From contig JBELJQ010000016.1 of the NCBI GenBank assembly GCA_042090305.1, forward strand, positions 1 to 36,320: a stretch of 36,320 bases of DNA, in the 5' to 3' direction. Position 1 is the first letter of the stretch. Every line of letters begins with the position of its first letter. This DNA is from TMED13 sp042090305 (lineage in GTDB: Bacteria; Pseudomonadota; Alphaproteobacteria; Methylaequorales; Methylaequoraceae). A program made the translations under genes and the position numbers. Under the pieces are notes generated by a model. It was not told where the DNA came from. It searched no databases and saw nothing but the letters and a program-made list of their open reading frames with translations. Shown piece by piece: positions 1 to 8,537 of this stretch.

Positions 1-38
1 ATATTAGCGCCAACGGCAACAGATGAAACAGAAGTCAT
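1..38 (-). CDS. Second flagellin, N-terminal fragment (runs off window)
   Basis: An ATG on the minus strand is preceded by a strong AAGGAG ribosome binding site (about 45-50) and opens a reading frame MTSVSSVAVGAN that is cut by the window edge. The start resembles flagellin N termini, and it lies about 60 bp downstream of a complete flagellin in the same direction, so a second filament subunit is the likely product. Only twelve codons are visible, so the flagellin assignment rests mainly on context. Confidence 0.5.
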   Translation of the reverse strand, partial: MTSVSSVAVGAN

Positions 39-66
39 TTTTTCTCCTTAGTTAAAGTTTATAGTT

Positions 67-98
67 AAGTAAACGTCTTATCTTAAAAATGTTTACTT
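67..98 (-). terminator. Weak hairpin between the two flagellin genes
   Basis: An 8-bp perfect inverted repeat (AAGTAAAC at 67-74, GTTTACTT at 91-98) with a 16-nt loop follows the stop codon of the first flagellin. It could end or attenuate transcription before the second flagellin, or protect the 3' end of the message. The stem is AT-rich and no clean T-tract follows, so its function is uncertain. Confidence 0.3.
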
Positions 99-99
99 T

Positions 100-855
100 T
101 TAGTTTAATAAAGAAAGTATTGCCATCTGCGCTTGGTTTGCCTGAGCAACCATTGCCAGGGATGACTGGTTGATAATATTATTTTTTGCCAGTTCCGCCG
201 ACTCTTTGGCAAAGTCAACACTTTCAATTCTTGATGCAGCGGCATGAGTATTTGCAGATAAAGCGAACATATTTGATTGATGTCCCTTTAATGCATTTAT
301 ACCGGCAGCAACAAAACCTAATGCTTTGGATATATTTCCCATTTGGGTATCAGCATTACTAACTCCTGCAGCTAAAACAGGTTTGATAGGTGAACCCATA
401 TGAGTTAATGCTCCTTCGAAATTAATTGCTATTGAAACCTCAGATAACAGATCAACACCGTTGATTTGTTCATCATTAATTTCATCAGCAGCTATTACGA
501 TTGCATTTTCCTCAGCCTCGATAGCAGCGATATCAGACGTATCCAACGTTCCAATACTAGCTTTTTGCACTGCTAATTCTCTTAATCTTGTATTTAAATT
601 TGCTAATTCTAAAAGAACAGATTCAGCTGTTTGTAAAAAAGAAATACCTGCTTCTGCATTTCTTGCAGCCATGTCAGCACTTCTAGCTTGATTAGTTAAA
701 CTATCAGCAACTGCCGCACCGGCAGGGTCATTTCCAAACTTAGTTCTTATTCCCGTTGAAAGTCTAGCAATGGAGTTAGCCATTGCTCTTTGGGATTTTG
801 AAGCAGAATCAACTGCAAACTGAGCTCCATTAGTAACTGTAGAAATTGAAGGCAT
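100..855 (-). CDS. fliC: Flagellin
   Basis: Filament subunit of 251 aa, secreted by the flagellar type III apparatus and polymerised on the hook. The N-terminal D0/D1 helix region (about 1-140) has the flagellin pattern SIARLSTGIRTKFGNDPAG followed by AARNAEAGISFLQTAE. The C-terminal helix (about 205-251) ends with the classic INQSSLAMVAQANQAQMAIL. The variable central part is very short, so this is a minimal flagellin. A good ribosome binding site (AAGGAG, four to five bases before ATG) supports the start. It lies downstream of flgL but is separated from it by an opposing gene, so it probably has its own promoter; I could not find a convincing sigma-28 or sigma-54 site in the 144 bp upstream. 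The symbol is generic, since alphaproteobacteria often carry several flagellin paralogues. Confidence 0.95.
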   Translation of the reverse strand: MPSISTVTNGAQFAVDSASKSQRAMANSIARLSTGIRTKFGNDPAGAAVADSLTNQARSADMAARNAEAGISFLQTAESVLLELANLNTRLRELAVQKASIGTLDTSDIAAIEAEENAIVIAADEINDEQINGVDLLSEVSIAINFEGALTHMGSPIKPVLAAGVSNADTQMGNISKALGFVAAGINALKGHQSNMFALSANTHAAASRIESVDFAKESAELAKNNIINQSSLAMVAQANQAQMAILSLLN

Positions 856-974
856 TTTATCTCCTTATTATTTTAAGTTTCCATTAACATCAATTTATTA
901 AATTGATATCCGCATAACTTAAAACGACATTAGATAAAATTGTTAAGTTTTTATTGAATTTTTTATTTTTTTTG

Positions 975-980
975 TATAAT
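975..980 (+). promoter_or_regulatory. Candidate -10 element for the 1000-1500 gene
   Basis: A perfect TATAAT lies 19 bases before the start codon of the unknown 166-aa gene, and a GAGGAGGG ribosome binding site lies between them (about 988-995). A possible -35, TTGAAT at 954-959, is only 15 bp upstream, shorter than ideal. This would be a vegetative-type promoter, unlike the sigma-54 site upstream of flgG. Confidence 0.45.
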
Positions 981-999
981 GCCAGTGAGAGGAGGGTAA

Positions 1000-1500
1000 A
1001 TGCCTGATAAATTGTTTTGTCCAAGTTTCATTTATGAAATATGCGTATCACTTGCTGTCAAAGATTTTCTAACACAAGCCAATACACTTGATGCTATTGC
1101 AAAAAAATATTCGGATGGAATAAGTGAGAATTACTCGGATGTTTATCCTGATGAAATTGCTGGACCCTCTGAGGATATTCTTAGATTCTTATCTGAAAGG
1201 AAAAACCCAATATTTGAGGCTCACGATCTTGCAAACCACTATGCGTATTGGAAATTAAATTTTGATGGTAGATCACAACGTAAGCTAAAAGGAATATTTA
1301 GTGATTCATTTAAAGGAGCTAAAGAAAAAAAATATAGTATTGAAAAAATAATAAAAGATTTTAAAGCCTATTGTTTTTCTTTAAGAGCAGGTCAGGTTGA
1401 AAAATCTCCGTCTGGTTGGGATATAACAAGAGAACAAGAGATAGATATTTTGGGAAAAATTGTTAATAAAAAAGTTGGGTCGATTTTAGATTCAATTTAA
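1000..1500 (+). CDS. Unknown 166-aa protein inside the flagellar cluster
   Basis: I do not recognise this protein. It is 166 aa, with no signal peptide or clear membrane segment, so it is probably cytoplasmic, with mixed charged helical stretches and three cysteines. It has a strong ribosome binding site (GAGGAGGG) and a TATAAT box upstream, so it is very likely a real expressed gene. It is transcribed opposite to its flagellar neighbours: it diverges from the flagellin and converges on flgL with no bases between the two stop codons. The position suggests a link to flagellin or filament control, but nothing in the sequence proves this. It does not match the FlaF or FlbT flagellin regulators I would expect in this taxonomic group. 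Confidence 0.75.
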   Translation: MPDKLFCPSFIYEICVSLAVKDFLTQANTLDAIAKKYSDGISENYSDVYPDEIAGPSEDILRFLSERKNPIFEAHDLANHYAYWKLNFDGRSQRKLKGIFSDSFKGAKEKKYSIEKIIKDFKAYCFSLRAGQVEKSPSGWDITREQEIDILGKIVNKKVGSILDSI

Positions 1501-2796
1501 TTAACTAATGAAATCGAATAGATTTAATTTAGTAATGTTTATGAATGCCTTTTGTGAAGCCTCTTGACTGGTAAGTTGAGATTGTAAACTTGTTACTAAT
1601 GATGCAAGGTCAGCATCTTCTAAATCACTTACGTCCTTACCGATAAGAATTTTTCTTTCCTCAAGCACATCCCTAAGTCTCTCTGTGCTGTTCATTCTAG
1701 CACCAACTTTTGCCCTTTGATTGGATACGTGTGATTGAATTGTAACAATCTCATCAAGTCTACTTGAAATTGTTTGGTCTGTATCAAAAACTGTTTGAGA
1801 ATTACCAAGCAAGTTACCCGCCGCATCTACTGGTTGAAAATTGAAAAATGATGTTGGAGTATCCTGAGCTTTTGTAATACCTTCAATTTCAACGTTTGAC
1901 AAATCAATATCATAACCAAAATCATTGACTAATTTAAGTGTTGTATTAGAGTCTTCTAATGTTGCAGTAATATCTAAATCCGCCGCATTAATTGCACTAG
2001 CTACGTCTGTCAAATCAGTTCCGGTAATATCAAGAGAAAAGTTAGTTGTTTTTGAATTAGTTGTGTTACCGTTAGATGTTATGGTAAATGAATAAGTACC
2101 TGGATTTTCATTCGTTAGATTAATTTTTGCAATACCTTCAGCTTTAGCGGCTTCAACTCCACTATTTGCAGTTCTAATTGATGTGCTAATATTGTCGATA
2201 GCTGCAAATAAATCAGTCGAGACTCCGTTAGCAGTTATAATATCCTGAAATACAGTACCACCATCAATTGTAGTCTCAACTAACCTAGACTCTGAAATTT
2301 GTAAATTTAGAATCCCTCTGTCACCCTTATACTCTATTTTTCCATTTGCATTTTCTACAAAAGGACTGGTTTTGGTTTTAAATCCGGCAAATAAAAAAGT
2401 GCCTGATGAATCTTGTGTATTAGCTAAAGTCATTAGTTCTTTTCTCATTTCATCAAATTCTAATGCGATAGCTTCTCTATCCATTACACCGTAAATGTCA
2501 TTGGCAGCTTGAACTGATAATTCTTTTGCTCTAATAAAAACATTATTTACTGCTTCCATAGTAGAGTCCATTAAACTTAGTCTATCGAGAGCAACATTTG
2601 AATTTTCAATAAATCGATCAACCTTTCCGAGAATATCTTTCATTCCAGATAATTGAACTGCTCCAACTGGATCATCAGAAGAAATAGTTATATTTTTACC
2701 GGACGAAATTTTATCCTGAACTTTTTGAATTTTCTCCATATTGTTAGAAAATTGATTAAGTTGTTGTTCATTAAAAAGTTTATTACTTATTTTCAT
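1501..2796 (-). CDS. flgL: Flagellar hook-associated protein 3 (FlgL)
   Basis: FlgL (HAP3) forms the second ring of the hook-filament junction, between FlgK and the flagellin filament. The 431-aa protein has the flagellin-like N terminus MKISNKLFNEQQLNQFSNN, then KIQKVQDKISSGKNITISSDDPVGA, and TGTFLFAGFKT-type sequence near residues 130-140 (SSGTFLFAGFKTKTSPF), which is characteristic of FlgL. The C-terminal helix (about 375-431) is the second polymerisation helix. The middle (about 200-310) contains a Thr/Asn-rich beta domain. Its length is slightly above that of minimal FlgL proteins. It starts 44 bp after the flgK stop and is probably co-transcribed with it. Confidence 0.94.
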   Translation of the reverse strand: MKISNKLFNEQQLNQFSNNMEKIQKVQDKISSGKNITISSDDPVGAVQLSGMKDILGKVDRFIENSNVALDRLSLMDSTMEAVNNVFIRAKELSVQAANDIYGVMDREAIALEFDEMRKELMTLANTQDSSGTFLFAGFKTKTSPFVENANGKIEYKGDRGILNLQISESRLVETTIDGGTVFQDIITANGVSTDLFAAIDNISTSIRTANSGVEAAKAEGIAKINLTNENPGTYSFTITSNGNTTNSKTTNFSLDITGTDLTDVASAINAADLDITATLEDSNTTLKLVNDFGYDIDLSNVEIEGITKAQDTPTSFFNFQPVDAAGNLLGNSQTVFDTDQTISSRLDEIVTIQSHVSNQRAKVGARMNSTERLRDVLEERKILIGKDVSDLEDADLASLVTSLQSQLTSQEASQKAFINITKLNLFDFIS

Positions 2797-2840
2797 GATA
2801 AATAGTTAGCAAATTCTATGCCTACTTAAAAAATAATTTT

Positions 2841-5800
2841 TTATGAAACCACTCTAAGAAGAGAATCAAATAATTCTCTTGCTGTTTGAATTATTCTTGC
2901 ATTAGCTGAAAAGGCTTGTTGAAACTGAATTAAAGAAGCAGCCTCTTCATCAAGAGATACTCCAGCCTTTTCATCTTCAAGAGCCTCGGCCTCATTTTTA
3001 CTTGCCTCTGCATCCTGTGCTTCCATCTTACTACTTCTGACTGTAGAACCAACTTCGGTAGCAGTTTTATTGAAAATATCTTGAAAACTACCAGAATTCA
3101 AACCGTTGACATCAGTGGATTGTAGGTCAATCATTCTTAGGATATTTCTATTATCACCAATTCCATCTTTATTACTTAAAATAGTAAATGTATCATTTAC
3201 ATCAGTATCACCAGTAAATTTTAATGTCTTCTCTATAGCTGAAACTACTCCATCATCAGGTATTAATCTTGTTGCAATTGAATGTCCACTTAAACTGTCA
3301 AATATCTCAACTTTTTGACTGTTCGTTGAATCTACTACAACTTTTAGATCCGACTCATCTGTAATCGGATTTACTTCACCAAAACTGGATGCTATTTTTT
3401 TTGAACCATTTCCTGTCATCAGAATAATTAAATCTTCTGGAGGTAAATTATCTATTTTTAAATTATTACCAATTAATGATTTCATGCTATTAGCTGGAAC
3501 TTCTACATCCACAGCTGAAGCTGAACTATAATCTGTTGTAAAAGTTTGGATTCTTATACTTTCATCAATTACATTCAAATGCATTTGATTTGTTTTAAAA
3601 CCATATGTTTCTGCATTTGAACCATCCCCAAAGCTAACGGTATTTATTGATATATTATTTTTATCTGCTTCTTTAATAATTGATATCTGCGCATTAGTAT
3701 CACTAATTTGATTTATTTCAGCTGAAATTCCCAAAGTGGAAGCGGGAGTGGTAAAATCATCGTTTAGGTAAGCCTGTGCATATACAGTAGCAAAGGTATC
3801 TGTTGCACTTCCATTACCTCCTCCAAAAGAAACTAGTGTTGGTGCAGATTGAGTTGCTTCAAGATAAGTGGTAGACAAACTAAATGTGTTAGCATCTACA
3901 ACTTTTACATAATATGAGCTACCAGATGTTAGTCCATTTAATGCTGTTCCGGCAGCAGTATACGTAAGTTTATCACCTGTTTTGAAACTATGACCAGTTG
4001 ATGTGATTGTCGTTGATGAACCTCCAATTGTACTAGTATTTACAGTTTTTGAATTGGTTCTTACAAAAACTCCAATTGGATCAGAGTTATCTTCAATAGC
4101 AATATGAAAATGAGTAGAATCACTTCCCGAAGGAGTTGATATAGATGAACCGGTAATAGTTGTGCTGACTTGTGATGGCTCTAAACCAAAATTCAGAGCG
4201 TTTGTATCATTGACAGAGTCAGAAGGAAATGAAAACTGAGATGCAGAAATTGTTTTTCCTGCTGAAATATATAGTTGTTTTTCTGGATCAAAAGAATCAT
4301 TACTATTTCCTCCAGTATTACCTGCAATGGTGATAACAGATGGTGTTGAATTAGTAGCTAAAGTATAAGATTCTGCAATTTGAAAATTATGTTCATCAGT
4401 TTTAACAACAAAATAAGTTTTTCCGTCTAACAAACCAGTTCTTGGACTTGAAAATTTATCTCCAGTACTTCCACCTTGACCACCGGTAATAGTTATAGCT
4501 GTTCCACCCGTAGCATTCGAACTTGTGGTAGCTAATTTAAAATTGTCGGCATCAACTCTAATTGCAAAATATGTAGTTCCATCGGTTAATCCCGAAATTG
4601 CTAAAGTACCCTCTGCATCATAAATGACTGGGTCACCAGTAGAAAAGCCGTGAGCTTTTGCTGGAATTGTTGTTGTTGAAGAAAAATTTGTTGTATTCAC
4701 TATTACTTTTTCAGCTGCATTATAAGTTATAGCGTCGCCAGTTTCTAAATTATGTTCTGGTGATGAAATTGAATTCGCAGCTGTAAGAGATGTTGTATCA
4801 ACAGTAATTTCATCAGGATTTTCAAAATATGCTATAAGTTTACCTTCCTCTCCTCCTGTAACAATTACTTCACTACTTTTCATTGTTAACGTATAAGTTA
4901 AGTTATCATGATTAATTCTAAAGCTAGATCCTTCCTCTGGTAACGTGGCAAGTGATTTTCCTAAAATTTCAGTTGATGGACTGTTTGCCCTTAGGCCTTC
5001 AACAATTTTAGCCGATACTTCACTTGTACTCAAACTATCAAATTTTGACATATCAACAGTTGTAGTAAATGATGACCCTGTTCCTGATGCTGGTAATGTC
5101 AAGCCATAACTGAGAATTGAACTTGAGGCACTGGTTCCATCAGAATTTCCTGTTGAAAAGTCACCATCAAGTACAACAGGTTTAAGAGTTTTAATTTCTC
5201 CAGTTAACGAAGAGGAAATACTGTAAAAACCATCTTCGAGAGCATTCGTTGCGCTAGTTACCGTTGTGGATCCACCATCATTTGTAGAAACAACAGATGA
5301 TGAAGATTCAATTTTTACCTCACCGCTGAACCTAGCTGCTTGAAAACTTAAACCATCTAAATCAACTGAACTATTTGTAGATGAAAAATCACTTGATAAA
5401 ATTTCTAAGTTCATTGGAATAATAAATTTGTCACTTGCATTTCCTCCACTTCCTCCAAGTGTAATGGCTGTTCCGGAGGAGGCATTTGAAGAGCTACTTG
5501 CTAATTTAAAATTATTTGCATCAACTTTTATAGCAAAATATGTAGTGCCTGATGTTAAATTATTTAGAGCTGTGCCAGCTGCATTGTAGACAAGCTTATC
5601 ACCCGTTGAATACCCATGAGCCGAAGAGTTAATTGTAGTTGACGCCGAACTTCCAAGCCCAGTTGTATTAAATGTTAATGCATTTGTAGTATTAGAACTT
5701 GTAAAATTTGATATTTTTACGTCATCGCCATTTTCATTTTCTAAAATTATATGTTTTAAATCTGATGATAAATTTGCTTTGACGCCAGTTCGACCAGAAT

Positions 5801-8210
5801 AGTTATTAATATTATTTGCTAAATTTGTTAAATTATTTGTCAATACTGAGGCACTAATAGAAACAGAATTATTAGTTCCCGATTTACTTTCTAGAGTAAA
5901 AGAAATTGTACCGTCATAATTTGGAGCACTTAACTTTATTCTTGTTGTAGCTGACGCTTCAACTCCCAACGTATTAGCTTTTTCGTTTATTAAGTCTGAA
6001 ACATAGCCTGCTGAGGACTCTACGGGAACGGTTATATTCTCAGATTTACTACTTCCACTTAAAGTTAATCCTAGAGTATATCCTGATGTGACATGACTTG
6101 ATGGAACTGTACTTGCTGCTCTTTGAGAACTTACTGAACTTCCATCAGCACCGTATGTTATAATATGGTTTCCAGCAACCGTAGATCTTTGAATATCAAT
6201 GTTACGATATTTTTCTAATTCTGAACCATTTAAATAATCTGCTCTATATTCTGAAAATTTATGAAATCCATTTTCTTCAGTAAGATATTCTGCTATTTCA
6301 CTTTCAGATAAGACTGTTCCTGATAAATGTCGACCTTCTCTGGTAAAAATTTGTATTTGACTTGCTGTTGTTATTGATGGGTTATTAACGACTCCATTAA
6401 TTGTCGAACCTGCACTTATCGATCCCGTTGAAAAATTTTTATCATTACTAGCTATTGTTAAAGTTGAACTGCCAGCAGCAGCAAAGAGACCTAAGCTTCT
6501 AAATGTGTGCGCAGTTCCATTTACATCTCGACTTCTATTTAGTGTATCAGCAATTTCTTTAATAGATGATACACCAGTAATATTTACAGTCACGGAACTT
6601 GAATCAGCTAACGTAATTGTTAGGCTTGTTAAGTTTTCAATATCAGAAGACGAAACACCAAATTTCATTTCAGGTTGTGTTGTGTATGAACTCAAATTAA
6701 CGAAATCGGTTCCATTTTGGATAACAGCTGCACCACCATCTTTACCAAACTCTGTTGATGTTACAGGGTTCAGTCCATTTGAGAAAATATTATTTAAATT
6801 ACCGATTGTAGTTTTATCTGTAAAATTCATAGGTGTTAATTCTTCTAAAACAGCATCACTAGTATTACTAGTGCTTGAGCTTACTAATGTTGTAGATGCT
6901 GCTGCAAAATCCTCAGGTCGTTTTAATAGAAAAGTCATACCAGAAGACGGGCTGTCGGGCACTATTGAAAATTCATCTCCATCTAGAGCGTTTCCAAAAA
7001 AAGATATTTTAAAACCATCTGTTTCAATTGTTTCTTTCCCACTTTTAACAATATTTTGGTTACTATTTGAATATAAATTCCAAAGATCCGTTTTTTCATC
7101 ATATAAAACTTTGAATTCATTTGCTTGTATTTCTGATGGATTAGTAACAAAAACCGCAACACCAACATTTGATCTGTTCGTTGGGTTTTCAACTGCTTTG
7201 AGACTTGAAATAGCAAACATTTGTGCACCTTTTTCACCATTTAGATTAAGGCCATTTTGATTTATTTCGTTAAACTTTTCAGTTAGTATTGTTGCAAGAT
7301 TATCAATTTCATTAAGGGTATCATCTGCTATTGCGTATGATTGAACCATACCTGATATTATTCCTCCCTGAATTTGATTCGTAGCTGTTTGATTAGAACC
7401 AACAACTGGTTGTAACCTTGACCCTTGATTAATAATATCTAAATTTGTAGTTCCACTATTTCCTTTTGATGGATTTGCATTTGCACTTAAAATAACTGGT
7501 CCTGAACCAGTTTTACCTAACCTTACTTCTGCTTGACCTTTTCCGCCATATGATACTGTGATTTGAGTGACTTCTGCTAATTGATCCAATAATAAATCAC
7601 GCTGATCTAATAGTGCATTGGAACCGCTCCCCTCTGTTCCAGATGCTAAAATTTTTGCATTAATATTTGATATCTGTTTAGTTAATAAATTTACTGAAGT
7701 AACAGCACTATTTGCTTTTTTTTCAATTTGATCTTTTAAGTTTTCAATTCTAACCGAATACATATTAAACTGGTCAGCTAAATCCTTACCCTTTTCAATT
7801 GATACAATTCTAGGTGCTTGATCATCTGGATATGCCGCAATATCTTGTAATGAGCTAAAAAAATCACCTATTGAGGAACTAAGATTTGAATCGGAAGGTA
7901 ATAACAAATTTTCTAAGTCACTCACTTCTTTTGAAAAAGTGTCTGCCTTTTGAAAGAGAGATGAAGCTTGTCGTGACTTATCAATTAAAAACTCGTCAAA
8001 TGCTCTCCTTATATTCTCTACCCTTACTCCTAAACCAGTCTGATCAGATATTTCTGTTACACCACCACCGGCACCACTTACTTCTTGTAATCCAACTTCT
8101 CTTTTTTTAAAACCATCTGTATTTACATTGGCAATATTTTGACCAGTAACAGCTAAAGACTGTCTATAAGCTTGAAGTCCACTTTTTCCTATATCAAATA
8201 AACTGGGCAT
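2841..8210 (-). CDS. flgK: Giant flagellar hook-associated protein 1 (FlgK) with repeat-bearing insertion
   Basis: FlgK (HAP1) forms the first ring between hook and filament. The N-terminal region (about 1-480) is ordinary FlgK: MPSLFDIGKSGLQAYRQSLA, GQNIANVNTDGFKKRE and a coiled LENLLLPSDSNLSSSIGDFF region. The last 40 residues end with the conserved EEAASLIQFQQAFSANAR motif and RELFDSLLRVVS. FlgK is usually about 450-700 aa; this one is 1789 aa because of a huge Ser/Thr/Asn/Gly-rich, cysteine-poor beta insertion in the middle. Four copies of a 72-75-residue repeat resembling those of large bacterial adhesins lie between residues 858 and 1473, one of them nested inside another. The reading frame is unbroken. 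The insertion is probably surface-exposed on the eleven-subunit junction ring. It starts immediately after the flgJ stop and is followed by flgL. Confidence 0.93.
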   Translation of the reverse strand: MPSLFDIGKSGLQAYRQSLAVTGQNIANVNTDGFKKREVGLQEVSGAGGGVTEISDQTGLGVRVENIRRAFDEFLIDKSRQASSLFQKADTFSKEVSDLENLLLPSDSNLSSSIGDFFSSLQDIAAYPDDQAPRIVSIEKGKDLADQFNMYSVRIENLKDQIEKKANSAVTSVNLLTKQISNINAKILASGTEGSGSNALLDQRDLLLDQLAEVTQITVSYGGKGQAEVRLGKTGSGPVILSANANPSKGNSGTTNLDIINQGSRLQPVVGSNQTATNQIQGGIISGMVQSYAIADDTLNEIDNLATILTEKFNEINQNGLNLNGEKGAQMFAISSLKAVENPTNRSNVGVAVFVTNPSEIQANEFKVLYDEKTDLWNLYSNSNQNIVKSGKETIETDGFKISFFGNALDGDEFSIVPDSPSSGMTFLLKRPEDFAAASTTLVSSSTSNTSDAVLEELTPMNFTDKTTIGNLNNIFSNGLNPVTSTEFGKDGGAAVIQNGTDFVNLSSYTTQPEMKFGVSSSDIENLTSLTITLADSSSVTVNITGVSSIKEIADTLNRSRDVNGTAHTFRSLGLFAAAGSSTLTIASNDKNFSTGSISAGSTINGVVNNPSITTASQIQIFTREGRHLSGTVLSESEIAEYLTEENGFHKFSEYRADYLNGSELEKYRNIDIQRSTVAGNHIITYGADGSSVSSQRAASTVPSSHVTSGYTLGLTLSGSSKSENITVPVESSAGYVSDLINEKANTLGVEASATTRIKLSAPNYDGTISFTLESKSGTNNSVSISASVLTNNLTNLANNINNYSGRTGVKANLSSDLKHIILENENGDDVKISNFTSSNTTNALTFNTTGLGSSASTTINSSAHGYSTGDKLVYNAAGTALNNLTSGTTYFAIKVDANNFKLASSSSNASSGTAITLGGSGGNASDKFIIPMNLEILSSDFSSTNSSVDLDGLSFQAARFSGEVKIESSSSVVSTNDGGSTTVTSATNALEDGFYSISSSLTGEIKTLKPVVLDGDFSTGNSDGTSASSSILSYGLTLPASGTGSSFTTTVDMSKFDSLSTSEVSAKIVEGLRANSPSTEILGKSLATLPEEGSSFRINHDNLTYTLTMKSSEVIVTGGEEGKLIAYFENPDEITVDTTSLTAANSISSPEHNLETGDAITYNAAEKVIVNTTNFSSTTTIPAKAHGFSTGDPVIYDAEGTLAISGLTDGTTYFAIRVDADNFKLATTSSNATGGTAITITGGQGGSTGDKFSSPRTGLLDGKTYFVVKTDEHNFQIAESYTLATNSTPSVITIAGNTGGNSNDSFDPEKQLYISAGKTISASQFSFPSDSVNDTNALNFGLEPSQVSTTITGSSISTPSGSDSTHFHIAIEDNSDPIGVFVRTNSKTVNTSTIGGSSTTITSTGHSFKTGDKLTYTAAGTALNGLTSGSSYYVKVVDANTFSLSTTYLEATQSAPTLVSFGGGNGSATDTFATVYAQAYLNDDFTTPASTLGISAEINQISDTNAQISIIKEADKNNISINTVSFGDGSNAETYGFKTNQMHLNVIDESIRIQTFTTDYSSASAVDVEVPANSMKSLIGNNLKIDNLPPEDLIILMTGNGSKKIASSFGEVNPITDESDLKVVVDSTNSQKVEIFDSLSGHSIATRLIPDDGVVSAIEKTLKFTGDTDVNDTFTILSNKDGIGDNRNILRMIDLQSTDVNGLNSGSFQDIFNKTATEVGSTVRSSKMEAQDAEASKNEAEALEDEKAGVSLDEEAASLIQFQQAFSANARIIQTARELFDSLLRVVS
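3792..4013 (-). repeat. FlgK adhesin-type repeat, copy D (residues 1400-1473)
   Basis: A 74-residue repeat that begins TTITSTGHSFKTGDKLTY, continues with GLTSGSSYYVKVVDANTFSL, and ends in a Gly-rich turn and ATDTF. It shares the scaffold HGF.TGD...Y..A....L..GT.YF...VDA..F.L with the copies at 5424-5639 and 4452-4676. This motif is common in very large secreted adhesins and calcium-binding repeat proteins (family knowledge). This copy is the most C-terminal. Confidence 0.8.
4290..4769 (-). repeat. FlgK adhesin-type repeat, copy C, split by an inserted copy
   Basis: This copy is in two pieces. The first half is residues 1148-1169 (bases 4704-4769; HNLETGDAITYNAAEKV) and the second is residues 1257-1307 (bases 4290-4442; RTGLLDGKTYFVVKTDEHNF to NDSF). 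Joined, they make 73 residues, the normal repeat length, and the stretch from NAA to TYF is then 17 residues, exactly as in copy A. The intervening 87 residues hold a complete second repeat. Confidence 0.8.
4452..4676 (-). repeat. FlgK adhesin-type repeat, copy B, nested inside copy C (residues 1179-1253)
   Basis: A 75-residue copy starting TTTIPAKAHGFSTGDPVIY and ending GGSTGDKF. It is most similar to copy A (GTTYFAI.VDA.NFKLA..SSNA.GGTAIT is shared almost unchanged), so the two probably arose by a fairly recent duplication. It interrupts copy C at the loop before the GKTYF strand. Confidence 0.8.
5424..5639 (-). repeat. FlgK adhesin-type repeat, copy A (residues 858-929)
   Basis: The most N-terminal copy, 72 residues from TTINSSAHGYSTGDKLVYN through GTTYFAIKVDANNFKLA to the Gly-rich NASDKF end. 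It is closest in sequence to the nested copy B. Confidence 0.8.
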
Positions 8211-8522
8211 TTATTTCACCTTTTTCTCACCGAACTGTCTTACTAAGGCCTCTGCTATCCCAAAACTTTGATTCTTTGAAATGATTTTTGAATATTCCTG
8301 ATCAAGTAAGGAAAAGTAGGTATCATTCGCGCTGTTAGAAAGAATACCTTCAGCGAGCTTTGCTTTTCTCGAACTCTTCATCATTTGGTAAACAAATAGA
8401 GATTCAAAATCTTTAGCAACATCCTCTAAATTTTGACCTTTTGAGTTTTTGGTACTAAGTTTTTCATTAGAAAAATTACTATCGATTACCTCCTTAAACT
8501 TATTTATAGAATTAACATTCAT
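8211..8522 (-). CDS. flgJ: Flagellar rod-binding protein FlgJ (rod-cap domain only)
   Basis: A 103-aa protein matching the N-terminal rod-binding/cap domain of FlgJ: the pattern AKDFESLFVYQMMKSSRKAKLAEG is followed by a LLDQEYSKIISKNQSFGIAEALVRQ-like helix. Gammaproteobacterial FlgJ is about 310 aa and carries a C-terminal peptidoglycan hydrolase; here that domain is absent, as is usual in Alphaproteobacteria, where a separate lytic enzyme opens the wall for the rod. It sits between flgI (15 bp gap) and flgK (no gap), consistent with one transcript. No signal peptide is visible, as expected for a type III export substrate. Confidence 0.88.
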   Translation of the reverse strand: MNVNSINKFKEVIDSNFSNEKLSTKNSKGQNLEDVAKDFESLFVYQMMKSSRKAKLAEGILSNSANDTYFSLLDQEYSKIISKNQSFGIAEALVRQFGEKKVK

Positions 8523-8537
8523 AGTATTTTTTTCTTA

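Noticed and set aside
856..999. Sigma-28 or sigma-54 promoter for the flagellin
   Set aside because: A GCGGATAT resembling a sigma-28 -10 was seen on the minus strand (906-913), but no matching -35 is at the correct distance, and TGGCA at 980-984 on that strand lacks the downstream GC.
6505..7260. 251-codon open frame on the plus strand within flgK
   Set aside because: It lies fully antisense to flgK, has no ribosome binding site, and its sequence resembles no family; it is a shadow frame caused by low stop-codon density opposite a Ser/Thr-rich gene.
2841..8210. Possible fusion of flgK with an unrelated adhesin gene through misassembly
   Set aside because: The frame is open across the whole gene, both FlgK ends are present and in order, and base composition and codon use look uniform. 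A large in-frame insertion is simpler.
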